Source: Streptomyces sp. NBC_00078 (GTDB lineage Bacteria; Actinomycetota; Actinomycetes; Streptomycetales; Streptomycetaceae). Taken from it: a stretch of 64,000 nucleotides of DNA. Within the stretch, counting starts at the first letter, position 1; each line of letters begins with the position of its first letter. Below are positions 1 through 8,612 of the stretch, piece after piece. Where the stretch lies: positions 5,022,001 to 5,086,000 of the forward strand of contig NZ_JAPELX010000001.1 of assembly GCF_026343335.1 (NCBI RefSeq), read 5' to 3'. The notes beneath the pieces were generated by a model, which saw only the letters and a program-made list of their open reading frames with translations, was not told the DNA's origin and searched no databases. A program made the position numbers and the translations under genes.

Positions 1-2202
1 AACGACCTCGACGACCAGCTCTATGACACCTTCCTCGACAGCGAGTCCCTGCTGGAGGCAAAAGCTCACCAGATCGACACGCGCGAGGAGTTGCGTACCG
101 AGCTGACACGACGCAACGTCGGCGGGATTGTCTTCACCACGCTCCAGAAGTTCGGCCTGAGCAAGGAGGAGAAGGACGGCGGCAAGTCCCACCCCCTCCT
201 CTCCGAGCGCCGCAACATCCTGGTGATCGTCGACGAGGCGCACCGCTCGCACTACGACAGCCTCGACGGCTACGCCCGTCACCTGCGCGACGCCCTGCCG
301 TACGCCACCCTGCTCGCCTTCACCGGTACACCGATCTCGAAGGCCGAGGCCGACACCCGTGCCGTCTTCGGCGAGTACATCGACATCTACGACCTGAAGC
401 GCGCCGTCGACGACGGGGCGACGGTCCGCGTGTTCCACGAGCCGCGTGTCATCAAGGTCGACCTGCCCAAGGGCGTCGATCCGAACAAGCTCGACGAGCA
501 GGCCAACACCCTCACCGAGGGCATGGACGACGCCGAGCGCCGCCGCGCCATCCAGTACGCCACGACGATGAACACCGTCTACGGTGCCCAGGACCGTATA
601 GCGAAGCTCGCCGATGACCTGATCGCCCACTGGGAGCAGCGCCGCGAGCTGGTCAAACCCGACATCGGCGCCCCCGGCAAGGCGATGGTCGTGTGCGCGA
701 CCCGCGAGATCTGCGTACGGGTCTTCGACGCGCTGGCCGAGCGGCGGCCCGGCTGGGTCAGTGACGAGGTCGACAAGGGGGTCATGAAGATCGTCTTCCA
801 CGGCGACCGCTCCGACCCCGAGAACATGCGCAAGCACTCGCTGCGCAAGTCCCAGCAGAAGGTCGTCCAGAAGCGCGCCAAGGACCCTGACGATGAACTG
901 GAACTGCTCATCGTCCACTCGATGCTGCTCACCGGCTATGACGCCCCGCCCATCCACACCCTGTACATGGACCGCCCGATGCAGGGCGCCAACCTGATGC
1001 AGGCGCTCGCCCGCGTCAACCGCCGTTTTCGCGGCAAGCAGGACGGTCTGCTCGTCGGCTACGCGCCCCTCACCGACAACCTCACCAAGGCCCTGCGCGA
1101 GTACTCGGACCAGGACCGCAAGGACCAGACCCTCGGCGCGGACATCGAACGGGCCGTCACCGAGGTCAAGAACGAGATCGCCACCATCAAGGGGCTTCTG
1201 GCCGGGAGCCGTTGGAAGGAGTGGCTTGCCGACACCGGCCGCCCCGACTCCCGCAAGCGCGCGCTGCGGCTGACCGCCGACTTCCTGCGCGATCCGAAGA
1301 ACCCGGGCAACAAGGTCGAGCCCCCCGCCAAGCCGCTCTCCGTCCGCTTCAAGGACAGCGCCGCCCGGCTGGACCGTTTCTACCGTGTCTGCGCGATGAG
1401 CAAAGAGATCGCCGAGCGCTGCGAGGACCTGGACGACTGGCGTCGTGACATCTCCTTCTTCAGCGAGGTCCGGGCCTGGATGATCAAGCTCGACGCCGCC
1501 CAGCGCGAGGCCAGCGGGGAGCCGCTCAGCGCCGAGGTCCAGCGTTACCTGCAGGCCCTAGCGGCCTCGGTCGTAGACGCCGACGACATCACCGACCTGT
1601 ACGCGGAGGCCGGGATCGGCCGGCTGGACATCACCCGTCTCAACGAGGCGCAGCTGCGCAATCTGGAGAACTCGGAGACCCCGCACCTGGTCACCGAGGC
1701 CCTGCGCCGCATGATCCAGCAGAAGATGCGCGAGGTGACCAAGCACAACGTCGTCCGCAACGAGAGCTTCACCGAGCGTCTGAACGATCTGATGAGGCGT
1801 TACATGCTCCAGCAGCTCACCAGCGCCCAGGTGATCGCCGAACTCGCGGCTCTGGCACGAGAGGTGTCGGCGGAGGCCCGCCGTGGCGAGCGGTTCGACC
1901 CGCCGTTGACCCACGCGGAGCTGGCCTTCTACGACGCCGTCGCACACCGCGACATGGCCGAGGCGGTGGAGGGCGGCGACGACACGCTCGCCAAGATCGC
2001 TCGTGCCCTCGTCAAGGACATCCAGAAGAACCTCTCCGTCGACTGGCTCTCCCGCGAACCCGTCCGGGCGAAGCTCCGTACCCGCATCCGCCGTGTGCTG
2101 GCGATGTTCGACTACCCGCCGGAGGAGGAGCGCGAGGCGGTCGACCTGGTCCTTAAGCAGATGGAGATCGTGGCCGCCCTCTGGGCGCCCGCTGCGAAGT
2201 AG
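1..2202 (+). CDS. hsdR: Type I restriction enzyme R subunit (HsdR), 5' partial
   Basis: The reading frame is open from the first base and ends at TAG 2200-2202, so the start lies left of the window and 733 codons are visible. HsdR is the ATP-dependent translocase and nuclease subunit of type I restriction-modification complexes. The fragment shows superfamily 2 helicase motifs: DEAHRSHY near residue 78, FTGTPIS near residue 107, and a motif VI-like QALARVNRRFRG near residue 340. The PD-(D/E)xK nuclease and Walker A region would lie upstream and are not seen. The long helical C-terminal part is where family members contact the methylase. The hsdM and hsdS partners are expected to the left. A strong hairpin follows the stop. 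I see no frameshift, so the gene looks intact as far as it goes. Confidence 0.93.
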   Translation, partial: NDLDDQLYDTFLDSESLLEAKAHQIDTREELRTELTRRNVGGIVFTTLQKFGLSKEEKDGGKSHPLLSERRNILVIVDEAHRSHYDSLDGYARHLRDALPYATLLAFTGTPISKAEADTRAVFGEYIDIYDLKRAVDDGATVRVFHEPRVIKVDLPKGVDPNKLDEQANTLTEGMDDAERRRAIQYATTMNTVYGAQDRIAKLADDLIAHWEQRRELVKPDIGAPGKAMVVCATREICVRVFDALAERRPGWVSDEVDKGVMKIVFHGDRSDPENMRKHSLRKSQQKVVQKRAKDPDDELELLIVHSMLLTGYDAPPIHTLYMDRPMQGANLMQALARVNRRFRGKQDGLLVGYAPLTDNLTKALREYSDQDRKDQTLGADIERAVTEVKNEIATIKGLLAGSRWKEWLADTGRPDSRKRALRLTADFLRDPKNPGNKVEPPAKPLSVRFKDSAARLDRFYRVCAMSKEIAERCEDLDDWRRDISFFSEVRAWMIKLDAAQREASGEPLSAEVQRYLQALAASVVDADDITDLYAEAGIGRLDITRLNEAQLRNLENSETPHLVTEALRRMIQQKMREVTKHNVVRNESFTERLNDLMRRYMLQQLTSAQVIAELAALAREVSAEARRGERFDPPLTHAELAFYDAVAHRDMAEAVEGGDDTLAKIARALVKDIQKNLSVDWLSREPVRAKLRTRIRRVLAMFDYPPEEEREAVDLVLKQMEIVAALWAPAAK

Positions 2203-2212
2203 CAACGCATAC

Positions 2213-2240
2213 GGGAGGGCGCCACCAGGGGCGCCCTCCC
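2213..2240. terminator. Hairpin terminator after hsdR
   Basis: A perfect 11-bp stem (2213-2223 with 2230-2240, arms GGGAGGGCGCC and its complement) closes a 6-base loop, 11 bases after the hsdR stop codon. No long T-run follows, which is usual for Streptomyces terminators. It also sits just beyond the end of the short minus-strand frame at 2242, so it could act in both directions. Confidence 0.75.
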
Positions 2241-2241
2241 A

Positions 2242-2394
2242 TCATGGCCAGGTGCGTTCGGCGTGGTCGTGCCGTACGGCGTAGGCCGCCGGGCCGCCCT
2301 TCTCGACGGCCCGGTGGATCACGTCACGGTGTGCGACGAGACGCTCGACCATCTCGACACTGCGAAGCTGCTGGTTGTCCGGGTAGAACAGCAC
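2242..2394 (-). CDS. Short minus-strand ORF of unknown function, possibly a remnant
   Basis: From a GTG at 2394 this frame reads 50 residues to a TGA at 2242-2244 and ends with VRHDHAERTWP. The frame stays open upstream to the in-frame stops in the AT-rich palindrome region near 2450, but has no ATG there. Third codon positions are mostly G or C and the composition looks like real protein, which is why I list it. A GGAG lies about 8 bases upstream of the GTG. It may be the 3' end of a decayed gene rather than a working small protein. I do not recognise it. Confidence 0.35.
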   Translation of the reverse strand: MLFYPDNQQLRSVEMVERLVAHRDVIHRAVEKGGPAAYAVRHDHAERTWP

Positions 2395-2437
2395 CGCCTC
2401 GTGCTCCAGGACAGCTTCTTCAGGCCATGGATTTTTT

Positions 2438-2453
2438 GATAACCCTGGTTATC
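2438..2453. promoter_or_regulatory. AT-rich palindrome ahead of the SMC-like/DUF6119 operon
   Basis: The sequence GATAACCCTGGTTATC is an inverted repeat with 7-base arms and a 2-base centre, embedded in an unusually AT-rich stretch (about 2431-2475) for this genome. It lies roughly 140 bases upstream of the first gene of the operon and may be a repressor operator at its promoter. The role is inferred from symmetry and position only. Confidence 0.45.
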
Positions 2454-2593
2454 ACTGAAATCGTGAATTGATTAACTTCTCCGCCTCTAACGTCTGTTCC
2501 GTAACACCGGGCTCGCGCAAAGCGAGAGGCTCACCCCTCTCGCTCACCGCACGAGCCCGGCCCCGGAACCGACCGCGGAGGGCGGAGAGCACC

Positions 2594-5068
2594 ATGACGG
2601 AACACCCCGAACAGAGCGAGCCGAACGCATCTGACCATCAGGTCGATCATCGCCGAGGCGCCTCCTCGACGCTCTCCCGCCTGACCGTCCGCCTCGAAAG
2701 CTCGGCGCTTGCCGAGGAACCTCGGGCACTCCTGCGAGAGGCACTGGGCGCCACCGCGACGGAGTCCTCCGCTACCCCCGTCGATCCGCACTCGGACCAG
2801 CGGGTGTTCCTCGACTCCATCAGCGTCAACGGCTTTCGCGGCATCGGCCGCAAGGCACGTCTGCCGCTGACCGCGAAGCCTGGCGTCACCCTCGTCGTGG
2901 GGCGTAACGGCTCGGGGAAGTCCAGCTTCGCCGAGGGCATTGAGACGGCGCTCACGGGCCGGACCGCCCGCCTGGACAAGCAGCGGGGCGAGGTGTGGCG
3001 CCGGCACTGGCGCAACCTGCACGACGGGGCCGACCCGAAGGTCGAGGTCCGCCTCGCCATCGCGGGCGACCCCCGGCTGTCCACTCTGACGTGCACCTGG
3101 TCCGGCGACGACGTCACCGCCCCCGAGGTCGAGTTCAGGCGGCCGGGCCACGGCCGTCGGCCCTTCGCCGACATCGGGTGGGAGCGGGCCCTGAAGGACT
3201 ACAACCCCTTTCTGTCGTACGCGGATCTCGACAAGGTTCTCAATGGCAGGCCCAGCGAGCAGTACGACTCGGTCGCCGCCATCCTCGGACTCCGCGAACT
3301 GACCGACGCGGACGAGCGGCTCCAGGGCATCGAGAAGGCGCTCGACTCCGCGCTGAAGCAAGCCGAGGCGGAACGGCCCGTACTTGCCGAGGCGTTGTCC
3401 GCGCTGGACGACCCGCGGGCGGTACGCGCGCTCGCGGTCGTCGGCAAGGCGGGCGACCCCGACTTCGTCGTGCTCGACGCCCTCGTGACCTCACTGCCCG
3501 ACGCGGACGAGGGCCGTCTCCGTGAACTGCGGACGACCGCCGCGCTGACCGGACCTGACCTCGGCGCGGTCGGCGCGGCCGTAGACCGGCTGCGCGAGGC
3601 CGTCGCCGTACTCGACGACGTACGTGCCTCGGGCGCTGAGGACGCCCACCAGCGTGCGGAGCTGCTGGCCAAGGCCCTGGAGCACAGCCGTCGGCACGAG
3701 GACGAGGACACCTGCCCAGTGTGCGGGTCCGACCGGGCGCTCGACGAGGCGTGGGCCGAGCGGGCCGCCGAACAGGTGGCGACCCTGCGGCAGGAGGCCG
3801 CGACCGCGCGGGAGGCCCGTACCGGGCTGCGGGACGCGGTGGACGCCCTCCGCTACCTGGTCACCCCGGTCCCCGCGTGGCTGCCCGCCCCGCTCGTGGA
3901 CCCGTGGGAGGAGTGGAAGGCGTGCCGGGCGATCGACGACGCCGAGCGGCTTGCAGCCCGCGCCGAGACCGCCGCGCTCGTCCTCGCCGACGCCTGCGCC
4001 GCGCTGCGCGACGAGGCGCTGCGGGAGCTGGAAAAGCTCGACGAGGAGTGGCGCTCCTGTGTCACCCGCCTGGCGGGCTGGCTCGACCGGGCCCGGCCTG
4101 CGTACGCCGGCAGGCCCCGGCTGTGCCAGGTCAGGGCGGCCCGTAAGTGGCTCAAGGAGGCGCGTGCCGAGCTGCGCGAGCAGCGGCTGCGGCCGTTCGA
4201 GGATCACTCGCAGCGGATCTGGGAGGAACTGCGTCAGCAGAGCAACGTGGACCTGCGTTCTGTGCGCCTGACCGGTAGCGAGAAGGCCACCGTGCGCAAG
4301 CTGGTGATGGATGTGTCCGTCGACGGCACCGAGGCGGCGGCCCTTGGCGTCATGAGCCAGGGCGAACTGCACTCCCTCGCGCTCTCGCTCTTCCTGCCGC
4401 GCGCCGCCGCGCCGGACAGCCCCTTCGGTTTTGTCGTCATCGACGACCCGGTGCAGTCCATGGATCCCGCCAAGGTCCACGGCCTCGCGAAGGTGCTGCA
4501 TGGCCTTGGGGCGACTCGGCAGGTCGTGGTCTTCACCCACGACACGCGGCTCCAGCGAGCCTTCACCAACCAGGAATTCCCGGTGACCGTACTGGAGGTG
4601 GAGCGGGCGGGCCGGTCCGTGGTGACCGTGAGCCGGGTGACCGATCCGGTCGGTCAGGCACTGGCCGACGCACGCGCTCTCATCCGCACGCGAAACCTCC
4701 CGCCGGTCGCGATGACCCATGTGCTGCCCAGCCTCTGCCGCGCCGTCCTGGAACGGGCCTTCTCCGAGGCCGCGTGGCTGCGGTTGCACCGGGCGGGGAT
4801 GGCTGAACACGAGGCGGAGAAGACCGTCGCGGGGGCCGTCACGCTGATGGACATCGCCGCCCTGGGGCTCTTCGGAGACCCGTCGAAGAGGGCCAGTGAC
4901 GTCCAGCGCGAGCTGCGCAGGCGGTGCGGCCCCGGGGCGGTGGACCTCATCCGGAAGTGCCAGGAGGGTGCCCACCCGTCGGGCACCTCGATGCCGGACC
5001 CCCAGCGGTTCGTGGACGAAATCAAGGCCGTTGCCCTGACGGTACGCAAGCCCGAGGAGGGGCCGTGA
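2594..5068 (+). CDS. SMC/Rad50-like AAA family ATPase
   Basis: This 824-residue protein has the layout of RecF/Rad50-type ATPases. It shows a Walker A GRNGSGKS at about 103-110 after an SxNGFRGIG strand, a long charged coiled-coil-like middle with a single zinc-hook-like CPVCG near 373, an ABC-signature-like MSQGELHSL near 587, a Walker B VVIDDP near 613 and a THDTR switch histidine near 646. Such proteins bind DNA ends or act as sensors in anti-phage systems (for example RloC-like or Septu-like ATPases). The ATG at 2594 is chosen because GGAGAG precedes it; the frame extends to 2468 but those codons look non-coding. It overlaps the next gene by 4 bases (GTGA), so the two are translationally coupled. 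No nuclease motif is seen inside it. Confidence 0.85.
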   Translation: MTEHPEQSEPNASDHQVDHRRGASSTLSRLTVRLESSALAEEPRALLREALGATATESSATPVDPHSDQRVFLDSISVNGFRGIGRKARLPLTAKPGVTLVVGRNGSGKSSFAEGIETALTGRTARLDKQRGEVWRRHWRNLHDGADPKVEVRLAIAGDPRLSTLTCTWSGDDVTAPEVEFRRPGHGRRPFADIGWERALKDYNPFLSYADLDKVLNGRPSEQYDSVAAILGLRELTDADERLQGIEKALDSALKQAEAERPVLAEALSALDDPRAVRALAVVGKAGDPDFVVLDALVTSLPDADEGRLRELRTTAALTGPDLGAVGAAVDRLREAVAVLDDVRASGAEDAHQRAELLAKALEHSRRHEDEDTCPVCGSDRALDEAWAERAAEQVATLRQEAATAREARTGLRDAVDALRYLVTPVPAWLPAPLVDPWEEWKACRAIDDAERLAARAETAALVLADACAALRDEALRELEKLDEEWRSCVTRLAGWLDRARPAYAGRPRLCQVRAARKWLKEARAELREQRLRPFEDHSQRIWEELRQQSNVDLRSVRLTGSEKATVRKLVMDVSVDGTEAAALGVMSQGELHSLALSLFLPRAAAPDSPFGFVVIDDPVQSMDPAKVHGLAKVLHGLGATRQVVVFTHDTRLQRAFTNQEFPVTVLEVERAGRSVVTVSRVTDPVGQALADARALIRTRNLPPVAMTHVLPSLCRAVLERAFSEAAWLRLHRAGMAEHEAEKTVAGAVTLMDIAALGLFGDPSKRASDVQRELRRRCGPGAVDLIRKCQEGAHPSGTSMPDPQRFVDEIKAVALTVRKPEEGP

Positions 5069-5472
5069 ACCAGACGATTCGCCAGCTGCTCGACACCGCC
5101 GAGCTGCTCCTCACGGACACCGGCGAGCCCGCCACGCCCGCTGCCACGACCGTACCCGCTGCGTCCGCTGCCGCCGCGGCGAGCCGGTGTCGAGGTGCCG
5201 CCTTCGCCCTCCGTGTGGCGCTGGAGAGCGCGGTCGCAGACCGCCTCATCGCCCACCGGGCGCCGCGCGCGATTCGGGAGGGCACCCAGCGGGCCGCGTT
5301 CCTCTGGCTCCGCGGTTGCGCCGAAGCCGGAACGGCCCGCCAGGCGAAGGCCGTGTGGAGCCAACTCTGCCTGGGATGCCACTACCACCAGTACGAGATC
5401 GGTCCGACGGAGGACCAAGTCCGCGCGTGGCATACCGAAGTCGCGGCGATCGTCGCCCTGTTGGCCCGCTGA
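5065..5472 (+). CDS. Small alpha-helical protein, partner of the SMC-like ATPase
   Basis: A 135-residue protein starts at a GTG that overlaps the stop codon of the ATPase gene (GTGA). It is rich in Ala, Leu and Arg, looks all-helical, and has CLGCHYHQYE near residue 110, a possible metal-binding patch. I do not recognise the family. The 4-base overlap says it is made together with the ATPase and probably works with it, by analogy with small second components of ATPase-based defence pairs. The phrase YHQYEIGPTEDQVRAWH suggests a compact helical domain like those of abortive-infection C-terminal proteins, but that is only an impression. Confidence 0.7.
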   Translation: MNQTIRQLLDTAELLLTDTGEPATPAATTVPAASAAAAASRCRGAAFALRVALESAVADRLIAHRAPRAIREGTQRAAFLWLRGCAEAGTARQAKAVWSQLCLGCHYHQYEIGPTEDQVRAWHTEVAAIVALLAR

Positions 5473-5581
5473 CCCGCATCGGCGCCAGGAGAGACGCCGC
5501 CGGGAGGAGACACGCGTGAGAACCACACCACGAGGACGGTTATCGCGACCGTCCGCAAAGACCAGAATGAGGAGCGGCACC

Positions 5582-7267
5582 ATGACGGCCCGTACGTCCA
5601 AGCGAACCCTGTACCGGCTCAGGGGCGTGCCTCCCACTGCCGACTCGATGTTCGACGCCCTGGACGCGGACCAATTGGAAAGGGTCCACGCGGATTTCGA
5701 CGTCCCCGAGAACCTCGGTGTACCGGCGATCCTGGTCACCGGCAGCTTCGAGCAGCCTGTGGCGAGCTGGTGCGACGAGATCTTCCGAACGACGGGTATC
5801 GAGGTGTCACGGTCCGTCAACCGCTCGGCTGGCCTGCTGATGCTGGCCGTCGACGGTGAGGTGTACGCGATCGGGTACGACCAGGGCTTCCGCCTGGTGC
5901 CCGACCGCCTGAAGGACCACCGCTTCGGGCTGAGCTTCGCGTCCCGCCGAGTGGACCCCGCGAAGATCCGCGACCTGGCGTCGCACACTCCCGGTGGAGG
6001 GCGCACCGACATCACCCTGATCCCGAGCGGGGCCTCGGTGTGGAGCCTGGGCATCGTCGAGCACGCGCAGATCGTGCGCCGCCTCGGCGGCCACCTGGAC
6101 AACATCCCGCTCACCATCTCCCGGGACAACCCGGGGAAGATCTCCAGTGCCGAGGGCGGCGCCGGCCTGCGCATGCGGCTCGGTGTGGAGGGTGCCGACC
6201 TGATCGCCGACATCCGTGCGATCGCCCGCGTGTTGCGCGAGGAGAAGCCGAGCCCGGAACTGGAGTTCGTCGAACACGTCGTGACCGTCGACGATCCCAG
6301 CCTTGTCACCCGCTTGGAGGCCATCCTCGACAACCTCCTGGGGCAGGAGCCCGACGGGAGAATCAGCGTCGCCGTCCCCGCCGACCATTGGGACGACTAC
6401 ATGGCCGCCCGGGCGTTCAGGGCCAGGATCAACAGCGACGCGGCCGGCCGGTCGACCGACGACTTCGACCTTGAGTACGTCCTCTGCCGCGCGCGCATCC
6501 AGCATGCGGGCAGCCGCGTGGCCGCGCTCCGGGAAGGAACCGTCACTCTCTATCGGCATGGCCGCGCCAACCGGGCCGACGAAATCTGGACGTCCAGCGC
6601 GCTCCGGTGGATCGAGGCGGAAGTGTTTCTCGACTCTCGCCGGTTCTTCCTGATGGACGAGCACTGGTACGAGATCGACCAGGAGTATCTGAAGGCGATC
6701 CGCTCGCACGCCGAACGGCTGATCACCGACACCCCGTCCGTCAACCTGCCCTCGTGGATCCTCGGGGAGAAGGAGCGCACCTACAACGCGTGCGTGCCGG
6801 ACCAGCGGCCCGGGTACGTCTGCTTTGACCGCGACAACGTGCAGACCGCGCTGCACCGCGGGAACGGCGTGGAGATCTGTGATCTGCTGAGCCCGGACGA
6901 TGTCCTGGTCATGGTGAAGCGTGCCAAGGGTTCCGACGCGTTGAGCCATCTCTTCAGTCAGGCGCTCGTCGCCGTACAGACGCTGCGGAACTCCCCGGAG
7001 GGGAGGGAACGGTTCGCCGAGAAGGTGGCCGCGGCCCGGCAAGGGCGCGGTCTACCGGAAGACTTCCGGCCTTCGAAGGTCGTCTTCGCAATCCTGCTGA
7101 AGGACGGCACCGACCTCACCGCCGACACCCTGTTCCCGTTCTCGCAGGTCACTTTGGTGCAGACGGCCAGGACGCTCGAATCATGGGGTGTCCAGGTCGA
7201 GGTCGTCGGCATCGCCTCCACTCCGCCGACTGCCACCTCGACCGGGACTCGGCGGTTGGCGGCGTAG
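5582..7267 (+). CDS. DUF6119 (TIGR04141 sporadically distributed) family protein
   Basis: The 561-residue product carries features I associate with the TIGR04141/DUF6119 family, whose members are about 550 residues long and have a patchy distribution: an N-terminal FRLVPDRLKDHRFGLSFASR block (about 120-140), a central LYRHGRANRADE block, and a C-terminal block with EICDLLSPDDVLVMVKRAKG followed by SDALSHLFSQA (about 435-465). The biochemical role is not established to my knowledge. It follows the small helical gene by 109 bases on the same strand, so it probably belongs to the same operon. ATG 5582 has GAGGAG 8 bases upstream; an upstream extension is open but unlike coding sequence. Confidence 0.82.
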   Translation: MTARTSKRTLYRLRGVPPTADSMFDALDADQLERVHADFDVPENLGVPAILVTGSFEQPVASWCDEIFRTTGIEVSRSVNRSAGLLMLAVDGEVYAIGYDQGFRLVPDRLKDHRFGLSFASRRVDPAKIRDLASHTPGGGRTDITLIPSGASVWSLGIVEHAQIVRRLGGHLDNIPLTISRDNPGKISSAEGGAGLRMRLGVEGADLIADIRAIARVLREEKPSPELEFVEHVVTVDDPSLVTRLEAILDNLLGQEPDGRISVAVPADHWDDYMAARAFRARINSDAAGRSTDDFDLEYVLCRARIQHAGSRVAALREGTVTLYRHGRANRADEIWTSSALRWIEAEVFLDSRRFFLMDEHWYEIDQEYLKAIRSHAERLITDTPSVNLPSWILGEKERTYNACVPDQRPGYVCFDRDNVQTALHRGNGVEICDLLSPDDVLVMVKRAKGSDALSHLFSQALVAVQTLRNSPEGRERFAEKVAAARQGRGLPEDFRPSKVVFAILLKDGTDLTADTLFPFSQVTLVQTARTLESWGVQVEVVGIASTPPTATSTGTRRLAA

Positions 7268-7367
7268 CCGCCGTCCACCGTAACGACGTACGCCGACGTT
7301 GCTGGCGAGCCGTTCCGGATCTGGGGGTGGCTGTGATAGCGGACAAGGACCGCAGCGATGCCAGCTG

Positions 7368-8540
7368 TTACGCCAGGGACTTTCGCACCGCGTCGACCAG
7401 TGACGTCGCACGCAGGTCGTTGGGGCCCCCGATGATGTTGTTCATCGCATAGCCGAAGGCGATGCCGTGGTTCGGATCAGCGAAGCCGAGCGAGCCGCCT
7501 CTGCCTGTGTGGCCGAAGGAGTTCGGGCCGACCATGGGGTTGGTCTCGGTAGGCAGCATGTACCCGGAGCTGAACCGGCTCGGGATCAGCATCACCTGGT
7601 CCTTCCCGCTGGCCTGTTCCTTGGTCGCCGAAGCAAGGGTCTCCGAGGTCAGCAGGCGCACGCCGTCCACCTCGCCGATCAGCGCGGCGTACATGCGCGC
7701 CAGCCCGTGTGCGGTGCTGATGCCGTTGGAGGCCGGGAGTTCCGCAGCCTGTACCTCGGGCGAGTCGAAGTCGATCTCGGCGGGGTCGGTGACCGTGTAC
7801 GCCCTGTTGCTGAATGACTCCGGATCCCGCCACGCTGCAACCTGCTCGCGGAGTTCCTCGGGAACCGACTCGGCGGGCACGGTGGTGAGGTCGACGGCCG
7901 GTCGCTGGTACACCATGCGGCTGACCCGGTCGCGTTCACGCGCCGGCAGTCCGATGAAGAAGTCCAGTCCGAGGGGGGCGGTGATCTCGTCGGCGAAGTA
8001 GCGGCCCGGCGGCTGGCCGGAAACCCGGCGGATCACTTCGCCGACGAGCCAGCCCCAGGTCCGGCCGTGGTACCCGTGCGCGGTGCCCGGAGTCCACAGA
8101 GGGCGCTGAGCGGCCAGCGCGGCTGCCATTGGATGCCAGTCCAACGCCTCGTTCAGCGGGACCGGTTGGTCCAGCGCGATCAAGCCGGCCTGGTGGGACA
8201 GCAGCCAGCGCACCGGGATGTCCGCCTTGCCGTTCGCGGCGAACTCCGGCCAGTACTTCGCCACCGGCGCGTCCAGGTCCAGCGCACCACGCTCGGCCAG
8301 CATGTGCGCTGCGGTCGTGGTGGCCCCCTTGGTAGCCGAGTAGACGAGCTGCAGTGTGTCCCGCGTCCACGGTCGACCGGTCTCGGGGTCGGCGATGCCT
8401 CCCCACAGGTCCACCACCGGTCGGCCGTACTGGTACACGCACACCGCTGCGCCGATGTCCCCGTGCTGGGAGAAGTTCGCTGCGAACGCCTCACGCACCG
8501 GTTCGAACCCAGCCGCGACCTCACCGTGGATCGTCGTCAT
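7368..8540 (-). CDS. Serine hydrolase, beta-lactamase/esterase EstB type
   Basis: The 390-residue protein is a class C beta-lactamase-like hydrolase. It has the SxxK catalytic motif at Ser68-Ala-Thr-Lys71, a Tyr-containing motif HGYHGRTWGW near 148 that supplies the second catalytic residue, and a C-terminal GHTGRGGS motif in place of the KTG box. There is no signal peptide, so it is likely a cytoplasmic esterase or peptidase rather than a secreted beta-lactamase. I prefer the ATG at 8540 because AGGA lies 8 bases upstream; an ATG three codons earlier is possible. It runs opposite to the DUF6119 gene and is separated from it by 100 bases, so it is a separate unit. Confidence 0.85.
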   Translation of the reverse strand: MTTIHGEVAAGFEPVREAFAANFSQHGDIGAAVCVYQYGRPVVDLWGGIADPETGRPWTRDTLQLVYSATKGATTTAAHMLAERGALDLDAPVAKYWPEFAANGKADIPVRWLLSHQAGLIALDQPVPLNEALDWHPMAAALAAQRPLWTPGTAHGYHGRTWGWLVGEVIRRVSGQPPGRYFADEITAPLGLDFFIGLPARERDRVSRMVYQRPAVDLTTVPAESVPEELREQVAAWRDPESFSNRAYTVTDPAEIDFDSPEVQAAELPASNGISTAHGLARMYAALIGEVDGVRLLTSETLASATKEQASGKDQVMLIPSRFSSGYMLPTETNPMVGPNSFGHTGRGGSLGFADPNHGIAFGYAMNNIIGGPNDLRATSLVDAVRKSLA

Positions 8541-8612
8541 GCCGTCCATCCTGGCATTCGGACTATGTGCTCCGAGGGGGTGGGTTCGGCCTCGAAGTCC
8601 GAGAAGTGACGG

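Noticed and set aside
3491..4975. Long minus-strand frame opposite the SMC-like ATPase gene
   Set aside because: It mirrors a gene with clear ATPase motifs and is typical of the antisense frames that G+C-rich DNA produces.
8498..8512. GGTTCGAACCC-like sequence that resembles a tRNA T-loop and could have been a second attachment copy
   Set aside because: The bases around it do not match the tRNA-Pro 3' end and it lies inside the serine hydrolase gene.
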